A stretch of DNA of 43,451 nucleotides. Source: HGM04593 sp045533955 (GTDB lineage: Bacteria > Bacteroidota > Bacteroidia > Bacteroidales > Bacteroidaceae). A program made the position numbers and the translations under genes. Position 1 is the first letter of the stretch; each line of letters opens with the position of its first letter. Below are positions 8,548 to 16,822 of the stretch, piece after piece. A model generated the notes under the pieces. The model had not been told where the DNA came from and ran no database searches. It worked only from the letters and a program-made list of their open reading frames with translations. The stretch is from contig JAZSIU010000051.1 in assembly GCA_045533955.1 (NCBI GenBank), positions 1-43,451 of the forward strand, read 5' to 3'.

Positions 8548-10209
8548 ATGAAAAAAGATTTGATGCTCCCCGACTATCTTTTTGAAATTAGCTGGGAGGT
8601 ATGTAACAAGGTTGGAGGTATATACACTGTACTCTCTACAAAAGCCGAGACAATTTCGCGTATTGACGGCCTTAACGCCATCTACATTGGTCCCGACCTT
8701 TGGACCGAGCAAGAGAACCCCCTCTTTACCGAGGACAAACGCTTGTGGCGTAACTGGCGCAACAGCGTAGCCGACGAAAAATTCAAGGTGCGCTGCGGAT
8801 ATTGGGAGATTCCCGGACGCCCCAAGGTAATATTGGTTGACTTTGACGGCTACTTCGACGAGAAAGAGAGTTTCTACTATATGCTGTGGGATAATTACGA
8901 GGTTGATTCGCTTCACGCCTACGGCGATTATGACGACTCGGTTATCTTCGGATATGCAGTGGGCCGCGTAATCGAGAGCTTCTACAAGTATCATCTAAGC
9001 GAGAAAGACAATGTCGTGGTGCAGGCCCACGAGTGGCAGAGCGGCAGTGCAGCCTTGTATCTTAAAAAGAATCTGCCTGCGGTGGGAACAATCTTTACAA
9101 CCCACGCGACAAGCATAGGACGTTCAATTGCATCGAACGGAAAACCCCTTTACGACTTCTTCAACGGTTACAATGGCGACCAGATGGCCGATGAGCTCAA
9201 TGTGCAGTCGAAGCACTCGATTGAGAAACAGTCGGCACAGAATGTCGATTGCTTCACCACGGTGAGCGAGCTCACAGCCAAAGAGTGTCAACAGCTCATC
9301 GAGCGCAAGATTGACGTAATCCTTGAGAATGGTTTCGAGAAAGATTTTGTGCCTTCGGGCGCTGAATTTGAAAAGCGCCGCGCCGAGGCTCGCGCAGCAC
9401 GCCTGAGAGTGGCACGCGCCCTGACAGGCGACAAAATCGCGGACGACGCTATTATAATAGGTATCGGCGGACGTATGGAGATGCGCAACAAGGGTATCGA
9501 CCTATTCCTCGAGACAATGATACGCCTCAAGCACTGCGCACAGCTCAGCCGCGATGTTGTTGCCTTTATTGATGTTCCCGCTTGGTCGGACGTTGCGCGC
9601 GGCGACCTTCAGAAACGCTTAGTCTCGGGCGAGACAGAGTGGAGCACCCCCTTGCGCGACCCCTATCTGACACACAATCTGTGTAATTTCGAGCACGACG
9701 CAATTGCACAGACAATCCGCAACATAGGCCTTGCCAACTACGACGGCAAAAGCCGCGTAAAGGTAATTTATGTCCCCTGCTATCTGAAAGGCAGCGACGG
9801 CATATTCAACAAGGACTACTACGATATTCTTATCGGTAACGACCTCAGCATTTACCCCTCGTACTACGAGCCGTGGGGATACACCCCTCTTGAGAGCGCC
9901 GCGTTCCACATTCCCACCGTTACGACCAACCTTGCAGGCTTCGGTCTATGGGTAAATTCGGTGCTCGGACGTCAGGGCGAGCTCGCCGACGGAGTAGCAG
10001 TTGTTGAAAGAAATGATAGCAACTATTTTAATTCAGCCGATGTTATTACAAAAATTATTTGTACCTTTGCAAAAATTTCTGAGGAAGAGGTAGCCGAGTG
10101 TCGTCGAAAAGTGGCTCTTTTGGCCGATAAGGCTCTGTGGAAACACTTTATTAAGAACTACTTACGAGCTTACGACCACGCTCTTAAGGCAGCTGCCAAA
10201 AGAAAATAA
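8548..10209 (+). CDS. glycogen synthase, GT3 (animal/fungal) type
   Basis: A 553-residue glycosyltransferase that lengthens glycogen, in this family normally from UDP-glucose. It begins with LFEISWEVCNKVGGIYTVLS (residues 11-30), the GT3 signature unlike the GT5 GlgA of most bacteria. The C-terminal half has YPSYYEPWGYTPLES; E441 and E449 correspond in spacing to the two glutamates of the yeast enzyme active site. It is much shorter than yeast Gsy2 (about 700) and lacks the C-terminal phosphorylated tail and an obvious arginine cluster, so regulation by glucose-6-phosphate and phosphorylation is unlikely. It lies 86 bp before the glucan phosphorylase, with no clear promoter between them. Confidence 0.93.
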   Translation: MKKDLMLPDYLFEISWEVCNKVGGIYTVLSTKAETISRIDGLNAIYIGPDLWTEQENPLFTEDKRLWRNWRNSVADEKFKVRCGYWEIPGRPKVILVDFDGYFDEKESFYYMLWDNYEVDSLHAYGDYDDSVIFGYAVGRVIESFYKYHLSEKDNVVVQAHEWQSGSAALYLKKNLPAVGTIFTTHATSIGRSIASNGKPLYDFFNGYNGDQMADELNVQSKHSIEKQSAQNVDCFTTVSELTAKECQQLIERKIDVILENGFEKDFVPSGAEFEKRRAEARAARLRVARALTGDKIADDAIIIGIGGRMEMRNKGIDLFLETMIRLKHCAQLSRDVVAFIDVPAWSDVARGDLQKRLVSGETEWSTPLRDPYLTHNLCNFEHDAIAQTIRNIGLANYDGKSRVKVIYVPCYLKGSDGIFNKDYYDILIGNDLSIYPSYYEPWGYTPLESAAFHIPTVTTNLAGFGLWVNSVLGRQGELADGVAVVERNDSNYFNSADVITKIICTFAKISEEEVAECRRKVALLADKALWKHFIKNYLRAYDHALKAAAKRK

Positions 10210-10295
10210 CAGGCAGAATGTTGTCCGCGCACACGGCATCATTCGGCCAATTCAGAGTTTATATAAATTAGGAACTATAACCATATATTTAAAAT

Positions 10296-12860
10296 ATGAT
10301 TGCAATAAGTAATTCTAATCAACCCGCTTGGAAAGCAATTAATGTAAAATCGTACATCCCCGAGTCATTGACACGTCTCGAGGAGTTGGCACACAACCTT
10401 TGGTGGGAGTGGAATCAGGATGCAAAAGACCTATTCCGTATGCTCGACGCCAAACTTTACGAGGAGTGTGTCGAGAACCCTGTCCTCCTGCTCGAGAAAT
10501 TGGGCGTTGAGAAGCTCGACGAGCTCTCAAAGGATAAGAACATTCTGAAGAAACTCGATGAGGTTTATGCCAATTTCCGTGCTTATATGGACGTTAAGCC
10601 CGACGCCAATCGTGCATCGGTGGCTTATTTCTGTATGGAGTATGGTCTTTCGCACGTACTGAAAATCTACTCGGGTGGTCTTGGTATTCTTGCCGGCGAC
10701 TACCTGAAAGAGGCTTCTGACTCTAATGTAGATATGTGCGCAGTAGGTTTCCTCTATCGTTACGGATATTTCTCGCAGTCGCTCTCAATGGACGGCTCGC
10801 AGATTGCCAACTACGAGGCACAGAATTTCAACACTCTGCCCCTCGACCGCGTTTACGAGGCTGACGGCGTTACACCTATGGTTGTAAGCGTGCCCTTTAT
10901 GGATTATTTCGTATATGCCAACGTATGGCGCGTAAATGTAGGTCGTGTATCACTCTATTTGCTTGATACTGACTTTGAGATGAACAGCGAATTTGACCGT
11001 CCCATCACTCACAAGCTCTATGGTGGCGATTGGGAGAACCGTCTCAAGCAAGAGATTCTGCTTGGTATCGGTGGTATGATTATGCTCGAGAAGCTGGGCA
11101 TCAAGAAAGATATTTACCACTGCAACGAGGGACACGCTGCTCTGTGCAACCTTTACCGTTTGACACAGTACATCAAGGATGGCTTCTCGTACGAGGAGGC
11201 ACTCGAGATTGTGCGTTCATCGAGCCTTTACACCGTTCACACTCCCGTGCCCGCAGGACACGACTATTTCGACGCTACACTCTTCGGTAAATATATGAAG
11301 GGTTATGCAGCTCAGCTCAATATCTCTTGGGACGACCTTATGAACCTTGGTCGCACAAACGCCGGCGATGCCAACGAGCGTTTCTGTATGTCAACATTTG
11401 CTTGCAACACTTGTCAGGAGATTAACGGTGTGAGCCGTCTGCACGGCAAGGTATCGAAGGATATGTTCGCCGGCATTTGGAAGGGCTATTTCCCCTCGGA
11501 GAATCACGTTGGATACGTAACCAACGGTGTTCACTTCCCCACGTGGGCCGCTCCCGAGTGGAGAAACTTGTACGACAAGTATTTCGACCCCAACTTTATG
11601 AAAGACCAGTCGAACGCTTCAATCTGGGAGGCCATTCAGAAAGTTCCCAACGATACAATCTGGAACACTCGCGTTGCTCTTAAGAAGCGTCTTATCGAGT
11701 ACATCCGTCAGGCTTTCCGCGAGAATTGGCTCAAGAATCAGGGCGATCCTATGCGCATTGTTGACGTTGTTAACAAGATTAACCCCGATGCTCTTGTGAT
11801 TGGTTTTGCGCGTCGTTTCGCTACCTACAAGCGTGCGCATCTGCTCTTCACCGACCTTGACCGTCTCTCTAAGATTCTGAACAACCCCGAGCGTCCCGTT
11901 CAGTTCCTCTTCGCAGGTAAGGCTCACCCCCACGACGGTGCAGGTCAGGGACTTATCAAGCGTATCATCGAGATTTCTCGTCGTCCCGAGTTCGTAGGTA
12001 AGATTATCTTCCTCGAGAATTATGATATGCAGCTTGCCAAGATGCTTGTTTCGGGTGTGGATATTTGGATGAATACTCCTACACGCCCTCTTGAGGCATC
12101 GGGTACTTCGGGCGAGAAAGCTCTTATGAACGGCGTACTCAACTTCTCGGTTCTCGATGGTTGGTGGTGCGAGGGTTACAAGCCCGGTGCAGGATGGGCG
12201 CTTAAAGAGAAGCGTACATACCAGAATCAGGAGTTCCAAGATCAGCTTGATGCTGCTACAATTTACACCCTGCTCGAGAGCGAGATTCTTCCCCTTTACT
12301 ACAACCGTGGTAACAAATCGTACAGCGACGAGTGGATACAGTACATCAAGAACTCTATCGCAGGCATAGCTCCTCACTTCACAATGAAGCGTCAGCTCGA
12401 TGACTACTATAGCAAGTTCTACAACAAGCAGGGTGAGCGTTACCACCATCTTGCAGCCAAGGACTACAAGGCTGCACGCGAGCTTGCAGCTTGGAAAGAG
12501 GCTGTGGCTGCTAAATGGAACGAAATTGAGGTTGTATCGGTTGAGCGCGACTCGAACGTTGACGCAGGTACAATCAACGCAGGTAACAAATACAGCATCA
12601 CATTCAATGTTGACGAGAAGGGCCTCGACGATGCAATCGGCATCGAGCTTGTAACAATTGCAACCGACAAGGACGGCCGCGACTATGTATTCTCGGTTCA
12701 GCCTCTTGAGGTTGTTAAGCGCGAGGGTAACATCTTCACATTCCACACAGACTATGTGATGAACAATGCCGGTAGCTTCAGAATATGCTATCGTATGTAT
12801 CCCAAGCACGAGGAGCTTCCTCATCGTCAGGATTTTGCATTTGTTAAGTGGCTTGCTTAA
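10296..12860 (+). CDS. glgP: alpha-glucan phosphorylase (GT35) with DUF3417 domain
   Basis: An 854-residue enzyme that releases glucose-1-phosphate from glycogen or maltodextrin. The first ~110 residues (SLTRLEELAHNLWWEWN) form the DUF3417 domain of the short, archaeal/actinobacterial-like phosphorylase branch. The catalytic part includes CNEGHAALCNLYR and the pyridoxal-phosphate motif EASGTSGEK (600-608), K608 being the Schiff-base lysine. It follows glycogen synthase, so synthesis and breakdown are probably co-expressed. About the last 110 residues look like a beta-rich extension. A palindromic terminator follows. Confidence 0.94.
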   Translation: MIAISNSNQPAWKAINVKSYIPESLTRLEELAHNLWWEWNQDAKDLFRMLDAKLYEECVENPVLLLEKLGVEKLDELSKDKNILKKLDEVYANFRAYMDVKPDANRASVAYFCMEYGLSHVLKIYSGGLGILAGDYLKEASDSNVDMCAVGFLYRYGYFSQSLSMDGSQIANYEAQNFNTLPLDRVYEADGVTPMVVSVPFMDYFVYANVWRVNVGRVSLYLLDTDFEMNSEFDRPITHKLYGGDWENRLKQEILLGIGGMIMLEKLGIKKDIYHCNEGHAALCNLYRLTQYIKDGFSYEEALEIVRSSSLYTVHTPVPAGHDYFDATLFGKYMKGYAAQLNISWDDLMNLGRTNAGDANERFCMSTFACNTCQEINGVSRLHGKVSKDMFAGIWKGYFPSENHVGYVTNGVHFPTWAAPEWRNLYDKYFDPNFMKDQSNASIWEAIQKVPNDTIWNTRVALKKRLIEYIRQAFRENWLKNQGDPMRIVDVVNKINPDALVIGFARRFATYKRAHLLFTDLDRLSKILNNPERPVQFLFAGKAHPHDGAGQGLIKRIIEISRRPEFVGKIIFLENYDMQLAKMLVSGVDIWMNTPTRPLEASGTSGEKALMNGVLNFSVLDGWWCEGYKPGAGWALKEKRTYQNQEFQDQLDAATIYTLLESEILPLYYNRGNKSYSDEWIQYIKNSIAGIAPHFTMKRQLDDYYSKFYNKQGERYHHLAAKDYKAARELAAWKEAVAAKWNEIEVVSVERDSNVDAGTINAGNKYSITFNVDEKGLDDAIGIELVTIATDKDGRDYVFSVQPLEVVKREGNIFTFHTDYVMNNAGSFRICYRMYPKHEELPHRQDFAFVKWLA

Positions 12861-12881
12861 AAAAGTACGCCTAATGACAAT

Positions 12882-12917
12882 AAAAAAACCGATGGAAAAT
12901 TTTCCATCGGTTTTTTT
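12882..12917. terminator. bidirectional terminator after glgP
   Basis: A perfect inverted repeat, core ACCGATGGAAAA/TTTTCCATCGGT at 12888-12911, flanked by seven A on the left and seven T on the right. It should stop glgP transcripts and could also act leftward. Confidence 0.85.
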
Positions 12918-12951
12918 GTGCTCAATTTTTCACAAAAGGGGTAGTTTCGAC

Positions 12952-12989
12952 AAAAAAACAGCCTCATATAAAAAAATATATGAGGCTGT
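12952..12989 (-). terminator. terminator of the minus-strand sugar kinase
   Basis: A 13-bp perfect stem, ACAGCCTCATATA with TATATGAGGCTGT (12958-12970 / 12977-12989), with a six-base loop. On the minus strand it runs into a T-tract (A-run at 12952-12958), just past the kinase stop at 13007. It converges with the glgP terminator. Confidence 0.85.
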
Positions 12990-13006
12990 CTAAAATAACA
13001 GAAAAT

Positions 13007-13840
13007 TTATTTGTGATATTCGATAAGGCCGTTCATTGGGCTTTCGACAATGTTGCCGATAGAGAGGCCGAGGCTCTCGGCAGTCTCTTTAAGCTCGCTC
13101 GAAAATGCAACGCCTATTCCGCCAACAATGTGAATGGGCAGCCACGAACGACGATAGACCATTGTGTTGCGCTGGAAGAATTGTGTGAAGCAGTGTTTAA
13201 GCAGTGCCTTAACCTCGGCATTCTTGCGGTTTTCGGCAAGGAAAGGGGCGAAGCTCGCAAGATAGCGGTTGGGCAGAGGCTCGTGATAGACACGCTCAAG
13301 GATTCCGGCCAATGTCAGATTGTACTGCGCAAGGAATTTCTTGCAGATGCTTGCCGGTAGCTGTTTCTTAAGGCAGTCGCTAACAAGCTGACGGCCAAGA
13401 TAGGCGCCGCTGCCTTCGTCGCCAAGAACGTAGCCCAGCGATGGGGTGTTCTCGACAATTTTTTTACCATTGAAAAGGCACGAGTTTGAGCCTGTTCCCA
13501 AAATACAGGCAATGCCCTCCTCGTGTCCACACAAGGCACGTGCAGCAGCCAAAAGGTCGCTGTTAATCTCAATCTTACGTGTGGCGAAGAGACGCTCAAG
13601 GGCGGTGCGCATCCTCTCGTTGGCGCTCTCGTAAGCGCATCCTGCACCATAGTAATATATTGTATCGGGGGCGTCGCTGCCTATTTTCTCCGATAATTCG
13701 GCTTTTAGAATGTTGTAAATCTCGTCGCTCTCTTGCAGGGTGGGGTTAATGCCCTGTGTTTTTACTCTTGCTACGATGGAGTTGCTGTCGTGTAGTACCC
13801 AATCTGTTTTTGTGGAACCGCTGTCTGCAATCAGTATCAT
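13007..13840 (-). CDS. BadF/BadG/NAGK-type amino-sugar (GlcNAc) kinase
   Basis: A 277-residue ASKHA-fold ATPase of the BadF/BcrA and human N-acetylglucosamine kinase group. The phosphate-1 loop is DSGSTKTDW (residues 6-14), the phosphate-2 loop GTGSN (115-119), with GDEGSGAYLG (140-149) and an adenosine motif GGIG near the C-terminus. NSDLLAAARA holds the likely catalytic Asp95. I chose the ATG at 13840 because the fold begins with MILIADSG; the upstream extension to 13909 is Lys/Glu-rich and non-homologous in look. It sits behind a GH20 hexosaminidase, which supports GlcNAc phosphorylation as its role. A promoter lies just upstream. Confidence 0.85.
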   Translation of the reverse strand: MILIADSGSTKTDWVLHDSNSIVARVKTQGINPTLQESDEIYNILKAELSEKIGSDAPDTIYYYGAGCAYESANERMRTALERLFATRKIEINSDLLAAARALCGHEEGIACILGTGSNSCLFNGKKIVENTPSLGYVLGDEGSGAYLGRQLVSDCLKKQLPASICKKFLAQYNLTLAGILERVYHEPLPNRYLASFAPFLAENRKNAEVKALLKHCFTQFFQRNTMVYRRSWLPIHIVGGIGVAFSSELKETAESLGLSIGNIVESPMNGLIEYHK

Positions 13841-13886
13841 AGGGATAAGTTTTTTTATCTTGTTTTCTTCTTCTTTTTTCCTTTTG

Positions 13887-13919
13887 CGAAGATAGTGTAT
13901 TTTTAACAATAATCTACAA
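13887..13919 (-). promoter_or_regulatory. candidate promoter of the sugar kinase
   Basis: On the minus strand TATCTTCG (plus 13887-13894) lies 22 bp after TTG (plus 13917-13919). The kinase could therefore be transcribed apart from the upstream GH20 gene. This box type recurs upstream of several genes here. Confidence 0.5.
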
Positions 13920-13954
13920 TTGTCGATAAAATATTTATCAACCGTATTATAAGG

Positions 13955-15571
13955 TTATTTTCGTGGCATAATCTCGAAAGGCACTCTGAAGGATACTCCG
14001 CTGCGCATAAGGTCGTCGAGGTTGGGCATTAGGCGCTCTTTGAAACTCTCCCAACTGCGACGGCTCATAAGGCTCCAGCCGGCCTCGGCAATGGCGAGGC
14101 CGCGCGGAAAGAACATATAATTCACGCGGTTAATGTCTTTTATTGCCTCGGCCCACATTGTGGCCATCACTCCTTGAATGTGCTGTTGCTCGTCGTCGGG
14201 AAGATTATATCCGGGGTCGAGTTTGTAGGATTGTTCGAGGGTGGTAATAGGCATTCCCCAATTGTTGTACTCGGGGAGGTCGTTGCGCCACTGCGGATAG
14301 TCGAGGTAGGTGTGCTCGCCGGGTGCCATAATTAGTTTGTGTCCGTATTTTCGTGTGAGCTCAATACATTTTGGGGTAAGGGCGTTGCGCCACGTAACCA
14401 GCGTAACGCCTTGAGGGTAGGGGAAAAGGTATTCGTTGGCAGGGGGCCACATATTGTCAAGCTCGCACCACAGGATGGCCTCTTTGCCATTGTTGCGTAC
14501 AATCTCGAGCATACGGCCGAAGAAGATGTTCATCAGCTGCGAGGGCTTGTCGTATCCCATCTTCTCCATCAGGGCTTTGCAGTCGGCGCACTGAGCCCAA
14601 TTTTCTTTTACTGCTGCTTCGTCGCCACCAAGATGTATCTGTGTCGAGGGGAAGATTTGTGCAACCTCGGCTATAATGTCGCGATAGACGTCGTAGGCCT
14701 CGTCGCAGGCGGCGCACAGCATCATATTTGTGGTGTGCCCGAGGTCTTTTTTCTCGTTCCGGCGAAAGGCGCAACCTAAATGAGGATAAGCGGCGAGAAT
14801 AGCTACCGAGTGTCCGGGAATATCGAGCTCGGGGATAATCTCGACGTTGCGTGCGGCGGCATATTTTACTAATTCTTTGAGCTGCTCTTGTGTGTAGTAG
14901 CCGTTGTCGGGACCGTTAGAGCCGCCTTTTGGATTGCGGTGTGCGCCAATCCTTGTGAGGGCCGGGTGGCTCTTAATCTCGATGCGCCAACCTTGGTCGT
15001 CGGTCAGATGCAATTGCAGCTTGTTGTATTTGTATTTTGCCATCTGGTCGATGAAGAATTTTACATCCTCGACGGGTAGAAAATGACGTGCAGGGTCGAG
15101 CATCACGGCGCGGTGAGGATAGCGGGGAGCATCCTCGATGCGCACGGCGGTTATTTTGCCGTCGGTGCTGTTGCGGGTGTCGCCCAGCAGTAGTTGGTCG
15201 AGGGTTTTAAGCGCGTAATATATGCCGCTGCGACTGCCTTCTATTCTGAGGCTTTTGCGTGTGGCTTCTATCGTGTAGCTCTCGGGGGCGGCGGCTGTAT
15301 TCTCTTTTATTATTATCGCACTGCCTCCTTTTGCGGGGAGCTCGATACCCGTGCGGCTACTGATAATGGATTTTAATTCTTGCAGAATAAAAAGGCTGTC
15401 GCTCATCATACACTCGATGCGTCCTACCTTGTGTAGGTTTAAAGGCTTGCCCTCTATCTGCTGAATGCTTCGTGGCATTGGCAAGAGCGCCGAGAGATTA
15501 TCCTGCGCTACTATGCTAAGGCTCATTGTTGCAAGCAGTGCTACTGTAAATATAAATACCCTGCATCTCAT
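13955..15571 (-). CDS. secreted beta-N-acetylhexosaminidase, GH20
   Basis: A 538-residue glycoside hydrolase that removes terminal GlcNAc or GalNAc. A Sec signal peptide (about residues 1-22) precedes the GH20b N-terminal domain (about 30-150) and the catalytic barrel (about 155-510). HLTDDQGWRIEI and the catalytic pair D317-E318 in HLGGDEA are intact, as expected for substrate-assisted hydrolysis. There is no lipobox, so it is probably periplasmic or exported. It begins one base after the mltG stop, so the two are co-transcribed. With the GH85 enzyme across the divergent promoter and the GlcNAc kinase downstream, it may process N-glycan or peptidoglycan-derived sugars. Confidence 0.95.
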   Translation of the reverse strand: MRCRVFIFTVALLATMSLSIVAQDNLSALLPMPRSIQQIEGKPLNLHKVGRIECMMSDSLFILQELKSIISSRTGIELPAKGGSAIIIKENTAAAPESYTIEATRKSLRIEGSRSGIYYALKTLDQLLLGDTRNSTDGKITAVRIEDAPRYPHRAVMLDPARHFLPVEDVKFFIDQMAKYKYNKLQLHLTDDQGWRIEIKSHPALTRIGAHRNPKGGSNGPDNGYYTQEQLKELVKYAAARNVEIIPELDIPGHSVAILAAYPHLGCAFRRNEKKDLGHTTNMMLCAACDEAYDVYRDIIAEVAQIFPSTQIHLGGDEAAVKENWAQCADCKALMEKMGYDKPSQLMNIFFGRMLEIVRNNGKEAILWCELDNMWPPANEYLFPYPQGVTLVTWRNALTPKCIELTRKYGHKLIMAPGEHTYLDYPQWRNDLPEYNNWGMPITTLEQSYKLDPGYNLPDDEQQHIQGVMATMWAEAIKDINRVNYMFFPRGLAIAEAGWSLMSRRSWESFKERLMPNLDDLMRSGVSFRVPFEIMPRK

Positions 15572-15572
15572 A

Positions 15573-16595
15573 TCATTTCTTTATTTTTAGTTTATTTAAT
15601 GCTTGTTGGTAGCGTCGGGCGTTGGCATTGTGCTGCGCGAGGGTGGTGGCAAAATTGTGCGTGCCCGAGAAATCCTCTTTTGCGCACATATACAGATAAT
15701 TGTGCTTTGCGTAGTTAAGCACACTCTCGATGCCCTGCAACGAGGCTATGCGTATGGGGCCGGGGGGCAGCCCTTTGTGCTTGTAAGTGTTGTAGGGCGA
15801 CTCAACCTCAAGGTCGGCCGCAAGGATGCGTTTGCGTGCAAAGTCGCCGATGGCAAATTTTACCGTCGGGTCGGCCTGAAGCAGCATTCCCCGCTTGAGG
15901 CGGTTGATGTAAAGGCCTGCCACAATGGGTTTTTCGGCGGTGTTGTTGGTCTCTTCATCGACTATTGATGCAAGCGTCATCACCTGCTCGATAGTGAGGC
16001 CGATGGCCTCGGCTTTTGCCCTTCGACTCTCGTTCCAGAAATTACGACGCTCATTCATCATCCTTATCATAAAGCGCTCGGGGCTGACGTTCCAATAAAA
16101 TTCGTAGGTATTAGGCAGAAACATTGTCGGCAGTGTCTCTCTTGTGTAACCCACGCGAGCATAATATCCCGGCGATTGCGCAAAAGAGCTTAGCTCAAGC
16201 GAGTCAATCATTATCTGTTTGCTCACGGCAGCCACCAATTGCGACACTGTGCGCACAGCGGGGACAGTTACCTTTATGGGCGTCTGCTGGTTCGATACTA
16301 TGCGACGATAAAGTGTCTGCATATTGTCGCCGTCGTTTATTGCGTATCGTCCTGTGCGTTTCTGTTCGTCGAGATTATTATGATGAGCCAATAGTTTGAA
16401 TCCCAGCATCGAAGCGGGCTGTCCGGTCTCTTGAATCTTCTGTATAATAGACCCGGCCGAGTCTGTGGGATATATGTATATATAAACACTATTGTCGAGC
16501 GTAAATTGCGGATAAATTACAAGATAATAGACCCATCCGATAAAGCTGCACGCTATTATGGCCAAAATTGCAATGGCTATAAGAATCTTTTTCAT
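15573..16595 (-). CDS. mltG: endolytic murein transglycosylase MltG
   Basis: A 340-residue YceG/MltG protein that cuts nascent glycan strands and helps set peptidoglycan chain length. One membrane helix at residues 4-28 anchors it in the inner membrane. The catalytic region ASIVDEETNN (209-218) and GLYINRLKRGMLLQADPTVKFA (split across 227-248) match the family; the usual first Glu of EKET is Asp (D213), but the following E214-E215 are kept. Length equals that of E. coli MltG. A good promoter lies at 16628-16660 and the GH20 gene follows directly. Confidence 0.93.
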   Translation of the reverse strand: MKKILIAIAILAIIACSFIGWVYYLVIYPQFTLDNSVYIYIYPTDSAGSIIQKIQETGQPASMLGFKLLAHHNNLDEQKRTGRYAINDGDNMQTLYRRIVSNQQTPIKVTVPAVRTVSQLVAAVSKQIMIDSLELSSFAQSPGYYARVGYTRETLPTMFLPNTYEFYWNVSPERFMIRMMNERRNFWNESRRAKAEAIGLTIEQVMTLASIVDEETNNTAEKPIVAGLYINRLKRGMLLQADPTVKFAIGDFARKRILAADLEVESPYNTYKHKGLPPGPIRIASLQGIESVLNYAKHNYLYMCAKEDFSGTHNFATTLAQHNANARRYQQALNKLKIKK

Positions 16596-16627
16596 TTTAC
16601 ATTATTTAAGAATAATCGTTGAATGTC

Positions 16628-16660
16628 GCGAAGATAATATATTGCCCAATAAAGAGCAAA
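16628..16660 (-). promoter_or_regulatory. mltG: promoter of mltG-GH20
   Basis: On the minus strand TTTG (plus 16657-16660) and TATCTTCG (plus 16628-16635) are 21 bp apart. It is one of a divergent pair with the GH85 promoter at 16728-16759. Confidence 0.6.
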
Positions 16661-16727
16661 CGTCATTCTCTATTTTCTTGGCAATTTATAAAATATAAAA
16701 GGATAATAATTGTTTTTTTTACTTTTC

Positions 16728-16759
16728 TTTGATTTATTATGGTAAATGATGTATCTTCG
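16728..16759 (+). promoter_or_regulatory. promoter of the GH85 gene
   Basis: TTTG at 16728-16731 and TATCTTCG at 16752-16759 with a 20-bp spacer. It leaves a leader of about 57 nt before the ATG at 16823. Confidence 0.6.
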
Positions 16760-16822
16760 TGTGTTTATGTAGTCTAAAAAGATAAAATAAACAATAAAAA
16801 ACAACCTTTAAAAACAAAATCT

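Noticed and set aside
11619..12824. 401-codon minus-strand ORF
   Set aside because: It lies wholly antisense to glgP, whose motifs are clear; a long shadow frame produced by the codon bias of glgP.
13841..13909. 23-residue N-terminal extension of the sugar kinase
   Set aside because: Its start codon sits upstream of the candidate promoter box and the extension is low-complexity Lys/Glu; the conserved fold begins at 13840.
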